Both the position numbers and the translations under genes were made by a program. Positions 14,418 through 27,840 of a stretch of DNA of 64,000 nucleotides are shown here, in pieces. The first letter of the stretch is position 1; each line of letters opens with the position of its first letter. The stretch lies in NCBI RefSeq assembly GCF_051020985.1, contig NC_135000.1, positions 22,784,784-22,848,783 on the forward strand, read 5' to 3'. This DNA comes from Nomia melanderi (Eukaryota > Arthropoda > Insecta > Hymenoptera > Halictidae). A model generated the notes under the pieces. The model searched no databases and was not told the DNA's origin. It worked only from the letters and a program-made list of their open reading frames with translations.

Positions 14418-14555
14418 GTGGCCGCGAGTTCGAGCTTGGAACGTTTAACGGGTATCTGACGAGTTCATTAATAACCCTCGGTAGGTAGGTGGATGGATAT
14501 AGCTCTTCAGGTATTCACGTGCTTAATTGATTCTCTTACGTAATTACCGCCCAAA

Positions 14556-14571
14556 CCCCTACCCCCCCCCC
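14556..14571 (-). repeat. Cytosine run with G-quadruplex potential on minus strand
   Basis: CCCC, then TA, then ten uninterrupted C lie at 14556-14571, with CCC just upstream at 14550-14552. On the minus strand this gives a G10 run, a G4 run and a G3 run in close succession, enough guanines for a quadruplex. It is a homopolymer, so the exact length may be a sequencing artefact. Confidence 0.7.
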
Positions 14572-17500
14572 TTTCTCTCTTTTCTCCTAATGGACTCGAG
14601 GTTTGCACGAAATTTCTTGATCTTGAGTAGGTACCACTTCGAGTACACCGTAACTGCCGGGAAGGACTGTGTTAATTTCTTAATAATATTTCTTGCGGTA
14701 ATTCGATTTTACTGCTAGACCATCTCGCGGCGAGTCCGCGCGATGCAGCCTGTTTTTGCGTCGCGTATCGGTGAACAGTTACATTCCCGGGGCTTTTTTT
14801 CCGTGTTGGGTTATTAACTCGCCATTGTAAAAATCTGATACTATTTTTCGGTAATATCGGCGGGGCTGTAATCGGCGGAGCCTTCGGGATCCACGGAAGA
14901 GTCGCATTTACGACCCGCCGACCGGTGAGCGATGCCGATTGTAGAACGTAAAGTACCGGAGATTATAAACATACTTTAGTACGTGAAATACGCTCCGCGT
15001 GCGCAGCGATCGTGGCGAATTATCGCGCGACCCCGGGATCTCCTCTAATTAAGTTCTACAATTCAATATGTTTACGTACGCGAAACAATTCTACGTTTCA
15101 GTATTATCTTAATAGATGTAAACGTTCATTCTTACAGTTCCTCGAATATTTACTACGATTACTCTAACTAAAGAGGCTACGATAGAAATGATTATTGCGT
15201 TATATTATTCATATTTCCTTTTCATCGTAAGAAGTTTTTATATCGTATATTTTACGAGCAATTTAAATGTATGTATAAACCTCTGATTACACGAAAATAT
15301 TGGTATCTCGGTTCCACAATGTTTCATTCGACAGCTGTCCAAAGTTTCAAAGGGGGCCGCGCGTCGGCGAATCGTCGAAAAGGGACGGGAACTAAGACGA
15401 CTGAAAGATGAGACAGCCGAATGCAAATATCGCTGGCCGTGGTATGCAACCCCTTGTGTAAACCCGATTGATTCGGCGGGCGTGTAAAAAAGGGCGGGCA
15501 CCCTCCGGCGAACTATGCGCGGAATTCGATTGACACCGGTGCAGCGCGACACCGGGTCGAAGGGTTGTTTTAATGAATTTATACGATCGAGGGGAGATGC
15601 GCGCGTTCCACCCCTCGGGGCGACCGAAAAATGCGTCACGGGCACCAGCCGGGTCGACAGGTTCGGAAGATCAGAGGAGCGTTGAAATTCCTATCGACGC
15701 GCGGTTGTTTCGAATGTTGCCGGGACGGGGGGTGTCTCGAGTCACGGATGATTAAAGCTGATTAAAGTCGCCGTGTCGACAACAGTGATCTCGTTCGATC
15801 ACGCGATCGGCGAAAATTGATTTCCGGCTGCACCGAGTAAGAAAACAAAACTTTCGACCAGCCGTTCTGGAAAATTCACTGCTAATTCCAATCGATATCT
15901 AGTGAACAAAAAGAGCGAGAAAGGTTAGAGTTGCGAGTTTGTGTAACGTTTCTATTAGGCCAACACACTCGTGACAGCATAGTCGCGAACGAAGCAAGCA
16001 AACGTATCGTGCAAGCCCAAGTGACGAAATGCACGGGGAATAAAAAATTGATCAGCTCTATAACCGGGTCAGGCGCCCTGGAATCAAGCCGCAGGTCGAT
16101 GCTCGACCTTTCAACTGGTGGAAAAGACCCGTACCGCTGATACCGCTCGCAGGCATAAATATCCGGCCGTCTTTACGCAACACGGGAGGATGTTCGCGTG
16201 ATTCCTCGAGAGGCCGAAATTTACGAGCGCTCGCTCGGGTTTATTGGGACGTGAATTCAGGTGGCTCGACGTCGTTCCCGTCGTTGCCGCGTCATCGACT
16301 GTAACACGAAACGAATCCCGATCAAACAGTTCATCATGGATAACCGTGATTTCTGTTTCGACTTTCGAAGCAATTAACGTTTCTCGCTAGGAAAATAAAT
16401 CATTCGCTTATCGCAACCGTATAATTTCGATATTCCTAAGTGCGAAATAATACGCTTTAATCGATCGGGATCGCGGTAAATCTATCTGTATTTATCGAGT
16501 TTAAAGCTATGACCCTGATCCGGAGGATAACGAGGTGAAAAGGGCGAATGTAACATTTTTGCATCGACAATGTAAAGTTTCTGCGCACACTGTAATTTTT
16601 CGCTTCGACACCCAATGTCGGTCCACGAACACCACGGTTCGTGTAATAAACCCCGACCCGTCAATTAAGTTTTCCTAACGAAAATTACATTAGCCATAAT
16701 AAGTTGCTTACAGCAATCTTAACCGTGGCTCGAAGCTGGTTAATTACGCCGGACTCGAAAACCCGGTATTATCGCCACTCATGCGCCGGGTCTATTACAT
16801 TTTTTCCCCTTAAGAATAAGTGGAGCGGGACCGAGCTAATTTGTCTCGCGGCGAGGAACAACGATTTTCTCACGTTTTACGACAATGCCCACGATGATGA
16901 ATGACTGGGGAGGTAGGGAGGAAATGAATGGGACACGCTGTTATGTTTTTGCGCGAGCAAACCGCGGAGATCCCCCGTTTTCTTCGACTCGACGGTTGCC
17001 TTGTTTTCGCTGTTATCTTAACATCGATTTCCCATAACTCCGAGGATCCCGTTCCTTTTACCGCGTTGGGTAGGCGGTTACCGGTAACTCGTAACTTCGC
17101 GCGGTATCAGGAAACAGGGATTGTCAGGTAGCATTTCTATTGGCTACCGAAAACCATGTTCTCGCGTGAAAGTTCAGGGGGCGACGGGCGCGCGGACACT
17201 TGAATCGATGGATCATCGGGCACAGAACGATAGAACGAACGCGAAACTGGGAGAAGAGGTAGGGCATATCCGCCCGGCAGAGTAGAGAGATTAGTAAATC
17301 CACATTATTAGCTTTAATGAGCCGAGACGCCGACCGCCTTCTTGCCTACGGCGAGATGCCGGCAAGGTGTGTGGCGAAACTCGGCTGCAGGGTGGCCTCG
17401 CCGAACTCTGAATACGTCCCTGGAGACTATTAATCGATCGACGAGCTCCGATCGAAATTCTTCTATCGGCTGCGATGACAACAATCGCTCTGCTCGATCG

Positions 17501-20500
17501 CCGGAAACGGGAACATTGTGGGAACGCGGTGAGGATTATCATTCGAGCAGTGGCGTGCATTTGCGAGGTGTGTTCGAGGATTGTGATGTCCCATGATTAC
17601 TAGAACATAATTGCAGCGATGCTCCAAGCGAAAGTAGATCGAAAGAAGACATTCAATTAAGAATTTGTTAATAAATTCTCAATTTTTCGAGTTTAAAATT
17701 CTTCTCACAGTTGAAAATCAGCAAACCATATGAATATTTATTTTTATGAAAAACCTTCCCACGGGCGTTTCGAATTAAGATTCTTCGTTTTCCCACGTTT
17801 CAGTAATTATCATGTTACTACTACGAATCGGACAATCCGATACTTTCGCAGCATTCCGCGTCGCGGTCTAGCCCACGCAACAAATATACGACTTCCGGAA
17901 AGAATGCGTTTCTCGAGGAAAAAAAGGAACAGCATTCCCGGCCGTCCACTTTTATTTGGGACGGTTCTCTTATTACAAGCGGCGCGGACCAGTCGGTTCA
18001 TGTGAAACGTTTCTGAACGCGCCAGGCGATTCCCTTAATTGCGATCAAGGTGCGTGCCGTCAATTATTTCGTCGGATAATTGGGAGCAGCCGCGGCAGCA
18101 GCGTTCGTTCGCGGGAAACCGAAAAACATTTCGCCGTAGAACGCCGCGTGGGCGGAATGCGTACAGAGTCGGGTTGCAATAAAGTAATAAGCCTCTATAA
18201 ATAGCGGCACGAAGCCTTATGGAAGGAACACCATAGAGGGAGCCGTGGAAGCATGGATGAAGGAGCTTGACCGCGAAAGTCAAGAACATAATCATAGACT
18301 ATGATCAGCCGGGTTACCCTCTCTCTCGTCGCGTCGAGCCGTCTCCTTCCTTCCCTATCTCGTTCTTCTTCTTCTTCTTTTGCTTCTTCTTGGTCTTCCA
18401 CCTCCGTCCCGGGGATTTCTGTCATTCCTTTTACGGGCCTCGCCGAGTGTGCTGATTGTTCGCTGAATTAATTCGATGCCTCGGCGTACGCTCAGTTAAA
18501 TTTGTCGGCACGTCTGCTTTAATTTTTTTTTGCTTTTCATGCTTAACGATCGTGCGGGAATCAAGATAACGCAGGCCCCCGCAACAAACTTTCAAATCCG
18601 AGGGACGAACGGATATTTATCATTTTCCGAAAGATGGCGGCGCGGATCGGAGTGACGAACGACATTGCGACGGACATGGTTTTTCGGTTCGCGGGAGGAA
18701 TCGTAGCGGAGCGGAACAATGAAACGTCGTTCGCGTTCCGCAATTAGCGGCCATGGGAGACAGGTGAAGCACGGAGTAACGCCCCTTTGATGTACACGTG
18801 AATCCGGCTCGATATTTCTCCTCCCTTCCCGCCACCATTATCGGTCGATCATCCTGTCTACGAATCCGGAGACTTTACCGGTGAGAACCTCGCGGTACAT
18901 CACCGCGTTTGTACGACTTACGCGGTCCGCCGCCTCGTCTATGATTCGCGTGTTCTTTTATTCTAGGACTTGAGAAGCGGACACTCGCGGAGGAATGTAG
19001 ATCTACAGGTTTTCGGCATATCTAAAAAGTCGATATTGGTATTTAACACTTTCACTGTTCGAAGGTGATACAGATAATTTCACTTTTGTAACGAAATATT
19101 TCAATTTGTGTCCCCGGAAAAAAAATCCACTCGTGTACACAGCACGAATATCTTTTTTTTCGTTAAAATTTTACTGAATTATTTCGAAAGTTTTACAGGT
19201 GAAGCACGTTTGAACACATTGAAACGAAAGTGGGTAAAATTCAACGGATGTAAAGAGCCGGTTAACGACCCAGCGTATACCTGAATTTTAATAATTCGTC
19301 TGTACGAAAAAAAACTTGAGAAGGTATTTACCGAGAAGAACCGCAAAGCTGTCCGATTAACCCGATTTCCGTGCAACACGGAGTCGCGGACGGTCTGTTA
19401 TTTTAATTGTCCGCGATTCCTCCGATGGTCCCTTGCGGTTTGTCTGGCCGGCGACGTCCACTTTCACTGACGGACCCTGTAAACCGAGGCTCGTAATCCT
19501 GTCCGCGATAAAAAGCTCTCGTTCGCAAGGGAGCGATCGCTCGATAGCCTGCGCGCTGGTCGGTTGCAATAATTATCGGACCGAAACTGACGAGCAAACT
19601 GCTTCTCGAAAAGCGGTGGAAGCATCCATCCCATCTCCTCCCCGCCTCCCTCCACACCTCCCCGTCGTTTCATCGTTAAAAAGCATTCGATACCAAAAGG
19701 GACCCGTAACCGGGTTCAAGGAAGTCTCCAATGACAAAGGCCACTTTACGGCCGGGCTCTTTCCACTCTCTGTAATGTAACGAGTCTTCTCTTCAAGTAC
19801 GCTCTTCGTGTTCCTCTTCGTGGTCGGGGGCTGTGCTCTCTCTAACGACCAGGTACGAGAAGATATCGTGCTCGATAATGGTTACTTTGGACCCCGACCT
19901 TATATAACCTGTTGTCCGAGGTGAGGGTCCACCACGACGCACGCGTACCCTACCTACGACGGCTCTCTTTTTATCCCCGTGAAACGAGAGACCTATCCCC
20001 TTCTGTCACTCCCGCCTTCGATCCCCCGGCTCGGTCACGGTGAACGGGTTTCCTGTCCGCTTCAGGAAAATCGAGACGCGACAACCGACCGGGACCGGGT
20101 ACGTTTCTAATCCCCTCGACGGGATCGCGCGAGCGAAAAGAATACAGCCCAGTCGCCGAGGAGAAGGAGGGAACGAGGGAAATACAGTGGGAAGAGAAAT
20201 GGAGAAACAATATCCAAATGGCCGTGCGCTGAGAGAATGAATTTTAGAGACGGTGAAGTGTAATGGCAAAGGGAGCGTAGACGGGCGCGCTTATGAATCT
20301 AGGAATTTCAATGGTCACCGCAAAATACCGGATTCCCTGTCGAGCGGAAGTACCGGATAAATATAAAACGCGCAAGGGTGAGCGGTCGCATGGACGGCGT
20401 TTAATTGAAATAAAATCAAGGCGAGGGTAATACCATGGTAGTTTCGGATTCCTTCTGGGACGCTGTTGAATCCACATTCCGTGTGTCCCGAGACCGGAGC

Positions 20501-22133
20501 TGATAGAGCGATTTTGTCCGGTGCACGGTTCAAGTATAGGCTGTCCGTCGGCTTAACCGAATGAAACCAGTCCACCGGCTGACAGTGCAAACAGACCCAC
20601 AATTTTCTCAATGACCCTGGTACTTAACCAAAGTAACCGTTGGCAATAAAGGACCGCGAGCTGGCGATTAAGCGAAGTATCACCCCCGGGGGTCTCCGTC
20701 GTAGTCACTCTTCGGGGAGTCAGCCACGGCGTGGCCGGCGTTCGACGAGTCCGATCGTCAGGGAGGAAAACAGTGAAACGAGGATGATTATCCGGTAAAG
20801 AATCTCATTCTCTTTAAATAACCCCTTCTGCTTCTTCGTTAACCGCGTAAAGTATCGTACGCGCCGGGATTATTCGCATACACGCTTCTTCGTGACATTT
20901 TTTAACCTCTCCCGGGATTTTTATGCCGTTAAGTGGGGGGTGGCGGGGATCGGCCTCTGCGGTTCGTATTTCTCTTCGACCGGTATCTCGTTTTTTCGGC
21001 TATTTACTCGGAGATGCTTGGATTAAATCATAGTGTCCGTGGGAATGTAAATTAAATCGCGATTGTGTTCGTTATGGGATCGCGTATAGTCGTTATTATA
21101 CCCCTTTATGTCCGTATGCATATTCGTGAATGAGAAATCACTCGGCTAACAAGTTGAAGGGAGGTTTTTACTAGAAATTATTTTAATGCATTAGGCAGTT
21201 ACTTTTACGATATACGGGCAAAGAATTAATAAGGTAGAGTTCAACGACGTTATATTCTATGGGTTTCAATCCAGTCTTTTTGTTCGTTGCTCTTCTCTTT
21301 GGTCGATTAAAGCTTTTTCCTATTAAAATGTTAATCTGTCTTCATAATATTCGAGCCACCGACAATAAGTATGCTATGCGCATACCTCGAATGCCTGACT
21401 AACAACGTTTTTCCGAGAAATATATCAATTTCAGGGGGAAAATTTTAATTCGCCGGGGATTCTCGCTCGTCCCCGCGAACATAATTGAAAACACTTTGAC
21501 CCGTCGGTGGCGGACGTAATTTAAACGAACCGGTTCTATCGGAGAAAGAGAAAGCGGCCATTAAGCGGAGGAAACAATCTCCGTCGGTGGAACAGAACGA
21601 AAAAAGAAAGAGATAGAACGCGGTGCACAGGAAAAAACGTGGAAAACGAGTGGCATAGCCTAAGATATCGATAACGCCGATATGAATTTATGAATGATCC
21701 AACCGGTTTATCGTGATCGACGCCGGATATGTACCACGAGATACTCGCGCGTCTAATTCTCCACCGGCAGGCCGAATCGGTCGGCAAAGATTTTCGCTGG
21801 TCGTCAGCTCGCCGGGGGAAACATTTTCCCCCGAATCTTACTCATTCACGTCGCCTATCGTCGGTCCGCGGTATTAATAACCCGCATAAAACTCGCGGAT
21901 TTATAAACAAAATAACTGGTTTAATGTCACCCGGTGTCTCGGCATAAATTATCGCCGGCCCCGGGGATAACAGGTTTCGCGCGGTCGAGAGCGCACGCGC
22001 TCTTGCGTCGCTCGGCCGAGAAACAACGAGCCGGAGTAAATCCTCCGGTACTAATATGACAGACGAGTCAATTGCGGGCAATAAGAATGGAAATACGGCC
22101 GGCAAGTATGTGGTCACAGATTTGCATACGGGA
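14572..22133. other. Gene-free unique sequence
   Basis: Scattered frames of 60-135 codons are present (for example minus strand 15238-15645 and plus strand 19433-19780). None has a recognisable domain, and several overlap in three or more frames. A TTC repeat lies at 18363-18391. TTTAACACTTTCACTG near 19040 resembles a TTAA-type element end without a partner. A TATCGATA word lies at 21666-21673. The stretch around 21000-21440 is AT-richer and featureless. Confidence 0.55.
18363..18391. repeat. (TTC)n trinucleotide microsatellite
   Basis: Imperfect TTC units interrupted once by TTTTGC. On the minus strand it encodes a glutamate run inside a spurious frame (18195-18425). Confidence 0.85.
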
Positions 22134-22390
22134 CGGTCCGCCTGCCTCGGCGGCCGCAGCCGGACGGACGGTCGGCCGGCCGAGCAGCCGGCTGGTTGGC
22201 TTCGCCCGGCCCCGCGGCGTTGTATGAAACGCGTCAAGTGAAACTAAACGTAAGCCTTTCTTATCGGCGCGTTTAATACGTTTACACCGAGCGACATTCC
22301 AGGAACGAGACGGTGCGCGCACACCGCGCGCCGGGGAAGGCTAACGTCCGCGACCCGCAGCGGGCGAGCGAGCAGGCGAGCGATCCTACT
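22134..22390. other. GC- and CpG-rich block
   Basis: GC is extreme here: about 49 of 60 bases in 22141-22200 and about 46 of 60 in 22321-22380. GGCCGG and GCCGGC words recur, and GAGC units lie at the right edge. The overlapping frames on both strands (84-131 codons) are consistent with few stop codons in GC-rich DNA. It could be a CpG-dense regulatory element or the 5' end of a transcript. The sequence does not decide. Confidence 0.6.
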
Positions 22391-22692
22391 TCGACGCCCC
22401 CGTCGCGCGATCTACGATTTAATTAAAGATCGTCCGAAGCTGTCGGCGAATCTCGTATCGCGATAACGAGCCGGGTCGCATGTTGAACGGAAAGAATCGC
22501 GGCAGCCGGTCGCGCGATGGTAACGGCATCTAATTAAGCGCGATTATTATTGTTCGCGGTCACGGAATCCGCTATGATCCATTTATTCAACAGCCGGCGA
22601 GCAGACGTCTCAACTAAGCGATTTCGATCTTAACATTCACGCGCGCCGCGTGAGACTTTAACGCCGATGAACGCCGTCGTTGAACACGTGTA

Positions 22693-22713
22693 ACGCGCGC
22701 GCACACGCGCGCG
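22693..22713. repeat. Alternating purine-pyrimidine (CG/CA) tract
   Basis: Twenty-one bases alternate strictly, mostly CG with two CA steps. This is the classical composition of Z-DNA-forming sequence. No gene start is identifiable beside it. Confidence 0.8.
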
Positions 22714-24240
22714 AACCACTTTGAGCTTTCTGCTCGGGGCGTTTTGATTAATGCGTTTCGTTAATTGAGCGTCGTTACACTTGAAAAGTTCGCGTGCCTT
22801 CCGATATTGAAACTATTAGCGGTTGTTGATCTTAGTTTCGATTGTAATTAGGTGATGCTTCATTGTTACTAAGGTATAGTACCTTCAATGATACGTGTGC
22901 TTCTGTTTATGGCGTATTTTAATAGTTTAATGTGGTTTTTCTTTCATTCAAATCTCAATGGAACCTGTAATGCATTGAGTAAGTTTCTGACCGCTGGTCA
23001 ATGAACGTACACACCCAGCGGATACAGTATCGTATCAATAACGCTGTTAACACTCAGGTATTATTACTAACCATTTACCGAGTGAAAAGTGCTGTTTACG
23101 ACGGACAATAGAACACTGGACAATGCTTGCAGAACCGATGGACGATAAATCAAACACTCGGTCTAATTACTTGGCAAACACGAACGCGCGACTAAGTTCA
23201 ATCGGTCAATCAATTCCACCTCCGCGGGAGAAACGCGTGCTGCGAGCGGATCTGCGTTCACGCACGTGTACATGCACTGTCAACTCGATTAGGCAGATTC
23301 GCCAAACTCTCGGCTGACTAATAGCGGGAGTCATTAGATCGCGACGGAGCTTGGCATTCCTGGCTCCGCGGCGCGTAATGAAGCGGCACATCCAAGCACA
23401 CACGTATGCAACGCATGCATATTCTCGTAACGCGTATGTAATCAAATACCTGCCTCCAGAAATCTGCTGTACCTCGAATCATCTAATCGCGGTTCTCCTT
23501 TTTCAAACGCTCACGCATTCGTTTTTTTTTTACTCGGCCTCATTACCCACAACGGACATCCCGCTAATGACGTTACATCATCGAACAATTCCAGCAGATA
23601 CGCGTGTGTACGAGAACGCCAATCCGAAACGGAGTCGGCCCCGATCAATTAAACTGTGAACGATAATTGGAGCGAGCGAGGAAAAGCGATATCCCGCGCC
23701 ACGGGGAATTACGCGACACCGCCTCAATTAACGGGCAATCATCAGCGCCTAGCTTAGAGGGTGGTCCACAGAAAAATGTCCGTAGTTTCTTTTCAGTGTC
23801 GCGGCAAAGACGCGAATCGACGGGGAATGTATTCTACTCCGGACAAGGCTCCGCTGCCCACGATCGGTGATTGGTTCGCGGAACAGCTTCGCGACAAAAC
23901 AAAAGTCGGTAGCTGGTGGAAGTGTTCCAGATACCGGTCACCAATCATTGAATACCACGGCCGAAATGGCGGCGAGGTTGAAAGCCCGATGGACACTGTG
24001 GCGGGAAAACGGCGACGGGACAGAAACGCGTGACTTATCCGTGGTCAGCAGCGCGATGATCGCGAATGCCAGCCCGATGTTTCGACCTCCAGCGAAGAAG
24101 TACACGGCCGGTCAAAATTTATTCTAACGCGGACACAAATAACGTTTAAAACGCTACTCTGTCGTGTTTAGAGAGTAGTTCTGGCCGTCGGTAAGTACCG
24201 GCCGGAATTCAAGCCAGCTAGATTGAGAGATATTCCGACC
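22714..24240. other. Gene-free unique sequence
   Basis: The largest frames are 102 codons (23351-23659, plus) and 90 codons (23761-24033, plus); both are unrecognised. TTAACACTCAGG near 23047 has a partly inverted echo about 45 bp downstream. That is too weak to call an element. Confidence 0.55.
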
Positions 24241-24660
24241 ATCCGCGCTCGCGAGCGCGCGGGCGGACACGCGCACACACGCGCAGGGGTGACGGTCACC
24301 CACGTACGTACGAGACTGGCCGATGTGGTGTGCGCGAGACGGCTGCTGAGCAATAGGGCCGCGCGAGCGAACGAGAGGATACGAGAACGGGAAGGGAGAG
24401 CAAGTCCGAGGGAGAGGGAGAGAGATAGAGAGAGAAAGACGTTTTTCTGGTGGGGATAGGCCTCTGCGTGCGGTCCCTTCTTCGACGGACCACCCAAGTA
24501 GACCGGCTTACGCCGGCCATACACATCGCCTGGACCCGTGTGTGCGCACCTACACCCTCCACCGACACGGCCGGGGCTACACCTACACACCTGCCGGCAC
24601 GCACGAGCGCGCCCGCTACGTGCACGCGCGTCTAGTCTCGATCCGGCGCGGACCGACCCG
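24241..24660. repeat. Low-complexity CpG/GA block with palindromes
   Basis: This stretch contains a perfect 14-bp palindrome, GCGCTCGCGAGCGC (24245-24258), a CGCACACACGCGC tract, an inverted repeat GGTGAC-G-GTCACC (24288-24300) and a GAGA-rich purine run (24408-24439). It creates a 193-codon ATG-initiated open frame on the minus strand (24168-24749). Its translation is mostly arginine, alanine and a serine-leucine repeat read from the GA run. I do not accept that frame as a gene. Confidence 0.7.
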
Positions 24661-27479
24661 CCGCGCCGCACGGAAACGAACCGCGGGCCACTTATGAATG
24701 AACCGATACATCCGATCGTCTGGCTTCTTGATCCTTCCGCTGGTGCCATTAATCTAGTGGAACGTCTTTACTGAGCTGGGTTAGATCGAGGTATCCCCGA
24801 ATGTTACGAAAATCGCTGAGGTTTTCAGTTGTTCGTGAACAAGATCTGTCGCGAACAACGATGAACCTTGGCAAGTCGCTTTCGGGAAGCAAGAGGAATT
24901 GAATAGTCGAGATTTATTTTTGATTAGATGTGGTTGTTAAGTTTAGCACTTAAGACACAGTCTGGAACCTTGCGAGGAATGACCCGTGAGTTTCCCTACA
25001 AGCATTAATAAACTCCTTATCTTCCGGACTCCTTTCGGAACTCGGAGTTGGATAATTCCAGAACGTATCGTTACTCTACTAGAAGTAGATTTAGACAACG
25101 AGAGTCAGCCGCTTCTGTTTCCCACCGTGTCAAGTTAATCTTGAAAGGCCGAGAACCGTGACGAACATCATCCCCGTCGCAATACCCGGATTTCTACGGT
25201 GGAGAGTCATTGCCGGAGTCCAACGACCGCCTTCTCGGAAGGCAGCCGACCAGCGGCCGGTAAATCATTAGCGGTCGAATGGAAATTTCGTGCCGTCTCG
25301 CGGAGTACCGGACTTAACAGGTGTTATGCGATTTTATAACGTTCGAGGCACCGCGTGCCCGGCCGGTAGTAACGTACGGGTTTTACACAGGTGACCCCTT
25401 GACCCTCGACGCCGGAGGTCGCTGATGGGCGAGCATCGTGCACGGGCGTCGCTTCATCTCCGCTGGGACGCTAAGTCATGTCGGTGGACCTTCCAGCGAC
25501 AAGTTCGTCTAATCCGAACCCCGTTGCTCTGGCTAATCGCGGTTGCTATCAGCGCTTAAGATACATCTGGCGTACATCGGAGAGTCGTTGTTGCGTCCCC
25601 ACGGATTAGAGACGGTCCGTTTTATCATTCGCTCGGTCCGTAGTTGTAGCGCACAACTTTTTTCACCTGGTCTCCTCTATCGCTTGTTCAGAAGCTATGC
25701 AGGTTGCCAGTACGTCACGAAACTTTATGATCTGAGAGAGAACGCAGACTTCTGTTTTTAGATAGGGTCTTCCTGTTCGTGTCCAACCGTTAAGGCGCGG
25801 CTCACGTTCGGAGAGGAGTATGAAAATTACAATGGAATATCGAGCAGACTTCTATCGGTATTTATGTCTTGCTGTAAGTTAATGACTGTTTTTCTAATTG
25901 GAAAGTTGAACGTATTCAAGACCGATTTGGATTTACGAAGTTCGAGTAAAAAGGTTACAATTCTATCGCATTGACGTTTAGAAGTATTAGAGAATAACTA
26001 TTTCTACATCAATGTTTACTCGAGGTTATCTAAAGTCGCATGGGTCCACTCGGGACGAAGTCAAGAGGCAAGCGCGAGGGGTGGAAAGAAGAGAAGCCCA
26101 GACACGGGAAAACTATCCTTCGTTATTGAAATTAGCATGTTAATCTTAGGAATCGACTTAATGAATATGAAATTGAGTGGCGGCGATTCGAAAGCGGCGC
26201 GTCGGATCGCGTACGACAAACTGATGTACGTGTACACGACGCCGGCGAGAAACTATACGGCCGTGTCTGACTGGCGCTGGTAAAAGGAGGTAGCCGCAGA
26301 AGAGATAGGTACGCGGCTGGTAGTCGTACACCTATTATAATCTTTATGGCTTCATCTTGAGGCGATTCGACGATTAAACGGAATAGAGTTGAGCGTTGAA
26401 CTCGCGAGCAACTCGATTATTAACGGTAATGACGCGCGGGGACAAAGCGTTCCAAGTGAGACCGCCACGCGGGGATGAATACAGATGAATGGACGTCCGA
26501 CAGCTCTAACTGCGAATTAACATACGCCTATATTTTCTAATCTAACCGTGATCGCTGGGGCGCACTTTATTTCGTTTTTATCTCGGCCCGTATCGACGTC
26601 GTTAAGTTTAAGCTATTAATCTGAAGCACACGAAATGTTCTTTTCGATCAAGTTGTAAACACACTTAATTTCTTTCAGTTCTGCGGTTAAAATTGTAGGG
26701 CAGTTTTTAGAACTCTTCAGTCTGTGCTTAATGGAAATTTTGATCGACCGAGTACAAATAAAAAATCGGAAATACACGATCAGTATATTTCTTGTCTCTA
26801 ATTGTAGACAATGAAATGTTCAACTGCACAGTAGCGTCGATAGATTATAAAGACATTTAAAGTCACGCTCGAACCGGGGATTTCCATTTCCTGGAACGTT
26901 TTATCGCGTGTCTTCTTTCAATTGTCAATAACCAGTACATGGGGGCCGCATTTCGTTAGGTCTGCGTGATGGTTCGGAGTAGACGAGATAAGTATCGAAG
27001 CTAGATACCAGCAATTTTGCACCTGGTACACACCTTACGACTTCATTCTGAGCGGTAGCCGTGTTAAAACGAGTAACGCGAGCGGGAAGGCCGTGAAACA
27101 CCGGTAAAAGGAAGCTTAAACGGGAAAATTTTATCGTTGAGTCTCTGATTGACCGGTGTAAATTGATTAGATTATCCCACAGGCAGGGTATAATGTCTAT
27201 GCTACCGTCCAACGGAACGCAACATCCTCAAACCGGTGTAATTAGATACCTAACAATACGACTCCAAGATTGTACACCATAGCTGTCGTATAACAATCCT
27301 TTACACCTCCGGTGAGAAACTCGAATTCAATTTAATCGCGCTGATTAATTTTCAATGGTATACCATATATTCGAAAGACGTAAAGGGCGAGAAATACGGA
27401 ACGGAAAGATTAATTTCAGTACCAAATGAAGGATCAGATATTACAACCTTCAATAATCCAATTGCGCCAATGCAATACT
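24661..27479. other. Gene-free unique sequence
   Basis: The only frames above 70 codons (25543-25761 plus, 26925-27212 minus) are unrecognised and not supported by splice sites I could place. Composition shifts from CpG-rich on the left to AT-rich on the right. Confidence 0.55.
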
Positions 27480-27840
27480 CTTTGAAAAATAATTCAAATG
27501 CATTCTAATATTTTTCAACTGCAAATTGTTCCAGTTTTTATTTCGTAGATATATATGGAACTTATACTACTCTTTTCCTCTATAAATAATTCATTGTATT
27601 CGATAAATTAATTCGTATTTTACTGACAATATATTTTTCATTCAAATTATATTATCTATTTATTTACTAAATAATACTATGTCTTTTTAACAAACATTAC
27701 TTATCGATTTATCTATTACTTCGTGAATGAGGTTAATCATTTGTATTTGAAATAATAATCGAAAACTTCAGTGCAATTATACAGTAAAAGATATATCGAT
27801 TTAAATATTAATTTATTGCTAAACCTGGTAAGTTTCACTT
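27480..27840. other. AT-rich island
   Basis: GC falls to roughly 19 percent across 27541-27720 (35 of 180 bases), far below the flanks. It holds many TAAT and TTTAT words and no open frame of note. At its right edge the sequence CTG-GTAAGT (27835-27843) is a near-perfect 5' splice donor. No matching exon is recognised, although a frame continues through it (27771-28019). Confidence 0.75.

Noticed and set aside
19037..19060. TTTAACACTTTCACTG, similar to a piggyBac-like end.
   Set aside because: No inverted partner was found in the following several hundred bases.
21666..21673. TATCGATA, identical to the DREF promoter element (also at 7093-7100).
   Set aside because: About one or two copies are expected by chance in 64 kb, and neither lies next to other promoter evidence.
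24168..24749. 193-codon ATG-initiated frame on the minus strand.
   Set aside because: It reads through a GA repeat and CpG-alternating DNA; the peptide is simple sequence with no domain, and the opposite strand is open as well.
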